A program made the position numbers and the translations under genes. Source: Streptomyces sp. ACA25 (GTDB taxonomy: Bacteria; Actinomycetota; Actinomycetes; Streptomycetales; Streptomycetaceae). From it: a stretch of DNA of 64,000 bases. Below are positions 62,676-64,000 of the stretch, piece after piece; positions within the stretch are counted from its first letter, which is position 1; each line of letters opens with the position of its first letter. The notes beneath the pieces are model-generated. The model saw nothing but the letters and a program-made list of their open reading frames with translations. It searched no databases and was not told the DNA's origin. The stretch spans positions 62,001-126,000 of the forward strand of contig NZ_JAQKPV010000004.1 of the NCBI RefSeq assembly GCF_028200735.1, given 5' to 3'.

Positions 62676-63323
62676 ATGGCACGGCGCTACGACTGCACCG
62701 ACGTCGTCGACCGCAAGCACGGGCTGCGCGAGGCGGCCTCCGCGGTGCGCCGTGGTGACCTGGTCGTACTGCCCACCGACACCGTCTACGGGGTCGGTGC
62801 GGACGCCTTCAACAACAAGGCCGTGAACAACCTGCTGGAGGCGAAGGGAAGGGGCCGCGGCATGCCCTCCCCGGTGCTGGTGGGCTCCCCGAACACGCTG
62901 CACGGGCTGGTCACCGACATGTCCGAGCAGGCGTGGGAGCTGGTCGACGCGTTCTGGCCCGGGGCGCTGACCCTGGTCGCCCGGCATCAGCCGTCCCTGG
63001 CCTGGGACCTGGGAGAGACCCGCGGCACGGTCGCGGTGCGGATGCCGCTGCACCCGGTTGCCCTGGAGCTGCTCAAGGAGGTCGGCCCGATGGCCGTCTC
63101 CAGTGCCAACCTCACCGGCCACCCGGCGCCGCAGACCTGCGACGAGGCCTCCGGCATGCTCGGCGACAGCGTCGCCGTCCTTCTCGACGGCGGTCCGACC
63201 CCGGACACCGTGCCGTCCTCGATCGTCGACCTCACCGGCCGGGTTCCCGTGCTGCTGCGCGCGGGAGCCGTGAGCGAGGAGGAGCTGCGCAAGGTCGTAC
63301 CCGACCTGGAGACCTCCCATTGA
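62676..63323 (+). CDS. L-threonylcarbamoyladenylate synthase (Sua5/TsaC-type)
   Basis: A 215-residue enzyme for the t6A modification of tRNA. ATG 62676 has GAGGAG eight bases upstream; GTG 62673 is the alternative. The YrdC fold shows in LPTDTVYGVGADAFNNKAVN, KGRGRGMPSPVLVGSP, FWPGALTLVARHQ, AVRMPLHPVALELLKEVGPM and SSANLTGHPAPQTC. It makes threonylcarbamoyl-AMP from Thr, bicarbonate and ATP. It is a short TsaC-type without the C-terminal Sua5 domain. It overlaps the phosphatase gene by four bases. Confidence 0.95.
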   Translation: MARRYDCTDVVDRKHGLREAASAVRRGDLVVLPTDTVYGVGADAFNNKAVNNLLEAKGRGRGMPSPVLVGSPNTLHGLVTDMSEQAWELVDAFWPGALTLVARHQPSLAWDLGETRGTVAVRMPLHPVALELLKEVGPMAVSSANLTGHPAPQTCDEASGMLGDSVAVLLDGGPTPDTVPSSIVDLTGRVPVLLRAGAVSEEELRKVVPDLETSH

Positions 63324-63979
63324 CCGCGCCCGCGGAGAGCGGCATAACGCGGCCCGATTCCGGAGGAGCCCCGCAGATCTTCCGGATACTCCACGTCAGC
63401 ACCGGTAACGTCTGCCGGTCGCCCATCACCGAACGGCTGACCCGCCAGGCTGTCGCGGACCGGCTCGGGGGCACCGGGGGACTGGTCGTGGAGAGCGCCG
63501 GCACCTGGGGGCACGAGGGTGCCCCGATGGAGGAGCACGCCGCTCAGGTGCTCACCGAGTTCGGTGCCGACCCCGGCGGATTTCTCGGCCGTGAACTGCT
63601 CGACGAACACGTCATCCACGCCGACCTGGTGCTCACCGCCACCCGCGATCACCGGGCGCAGGTGATTTCGATGGGGCACTCGGCCGGGTTGCGCACCTTC
63701 ACCCTGAAGGAGTTCACCCGCCTGGTGCGCGCCATCGACATGACCACCCTGCCGGCTCCGGACTCCCCGGACGCCCTGGTGGTGCGGGCCCGGGCGCTGG
63801 CGAGGGCGGCGGCGGCGCTGCGCGGCTGGCTGCTGGCGCCCAGCGCCGAGGCGGACGAGGTGCAGGACCCCTACGGGGCGCCTATCCCGTACTTCCGCAG
63901 CATCCGGACGGAGATCCACGCCGCGCTCGACCCGGTGGTCACCGCGCTGACCGGGGTGGCCGGGCGGCGCGTGCGCTGA
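63320..63979 (+). CDS. Low-molecular-weight protein tyrosine phosphatase
   Basis: A 219-residue phosphatase whose start is TTG 63320, overlapping the sua5 stop (TTGA); no ATG is available and the overlap suggests coupling. The catalytic loop is HVSTGNVCRSPITERL, with Cys and Arg in the C(X)5R pattern (here CRSP form), and the general-acid Asp is in VQDPYGAPIP. After a 20-residue leader the fold is normal in length. It removes phosphate from tyrosine residues; in actinobacteria these act on cell-wall kinases or development. The window ends 21 bases after it. Confidence 0.9.
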   Translation: MTAPAESGITRPDSGGAPQIFRILHVSTGNVCRSPITERLTRQAVADRLGGTGGLVVESAGTWGHEGAPMEEHAAQVLTEFGADPGGFLGRELLDEHVIHADLVLTATRDHRAQVISMGHSAGLRTFTLKEFTRLVRAIDMTTLPAPDSPDALVVRARALARAAAALRGWLLAPSAEADEVQDPYGAPIPYFRSIRTEIHAALDPVVTALTGVAGRRVR

Positions 63980-64000
63980 CGCCGGGTAGAACCCCGGTCA

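Overview
The window is high-GC actinobacterial DNA and almost certainly Streptomyces chromosome. Pointers are the fused 2-oxoglutarate decarboxylase/dehydrogenase Kgd, a DUF397/XRE pair, a TrmB/LuxR-type regulator, Streptomyces-style CebR and DasR boxes, and the block nrtL-lysA-hom-thrC-thrB-rho-LCP-rpmE-prfA-prmC-sua5-PTP. Many genes start with GTG or TTG. No assignment was checked by database search; all rest on reading motifs, lengths and context.

Layout. 1-8.9 kb is mostly minus strand: a DUF4097 protein cut by the window edge, DUF6104, kgd, a two-component pair, a spermidine-synthase-like protein and a PP2C-like phosphatase. 9.1-17 kb holds a nitrate-sensing-type histidine kinase coupled to a Roadblock protein (a conservon start without its DUF742 and GTPase genes), an NlpC/P60 protein whose catalytic Cys is replaced by Gly, a TetR regulator, a VOC protein, an AurF-like di-iron oxygenase and an SH3-like secreted protein. 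17.2-37.8 kb is rich in secreted polysaccharide-degrading enzymes: a GH5 mannanase with CBM2 under a perfect CebR-type box, a large GH8 enzyme, a GH64 beta-1,3-glucanase and an AA10 LPMO with a chitin-binding module under a DasR-like dre. Between them lie an M50/CBS protease, PolX, a phosphoribosyltransferase-hydrolase fusion, a polysaccharide deacetylase, a TMEM175-like channel, IS debris and a PIN-like protein.

37.9-49.3 kb is the accessory part. It has a frameshifted Ser/Thr kinase, an IS30 fragment fused to a MurG-like glycosyltransferase fragment, and a VapC-like PIN protein whose antitoxin gene has lost its front. It also carries the most unusual locus, 40.1-46.1 kb: a TrmB/LuxR-type regulator divergent from a 55-residue secreted peptide, then two paralogous RmlC-like double-cupin proteins flanking a 92-residue protein, and a translationally coupled MFS exporter. 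I do not recognise this set as a named pathway. A class F sortase and a CHRD-domain surface protein follow. A tRNA-Arg(CCG) gene at 49.3 kb has its 3' end facing this accessory stretch, which is where integrative elements normally insert.

From 49.5 kb to the end is conserved housekeeping: threonine/lysine biosynthesis, Rho with a long Gln/Gly-rich insert, an LCP-family cell-wall ligase, ribosomal protein L31, release factor 1 and its methyltransferase PrmC, the tRNA t6A enzyme and a low-molecular-weight tyrosine phosphatase, all on the plus strand with tight spacing.
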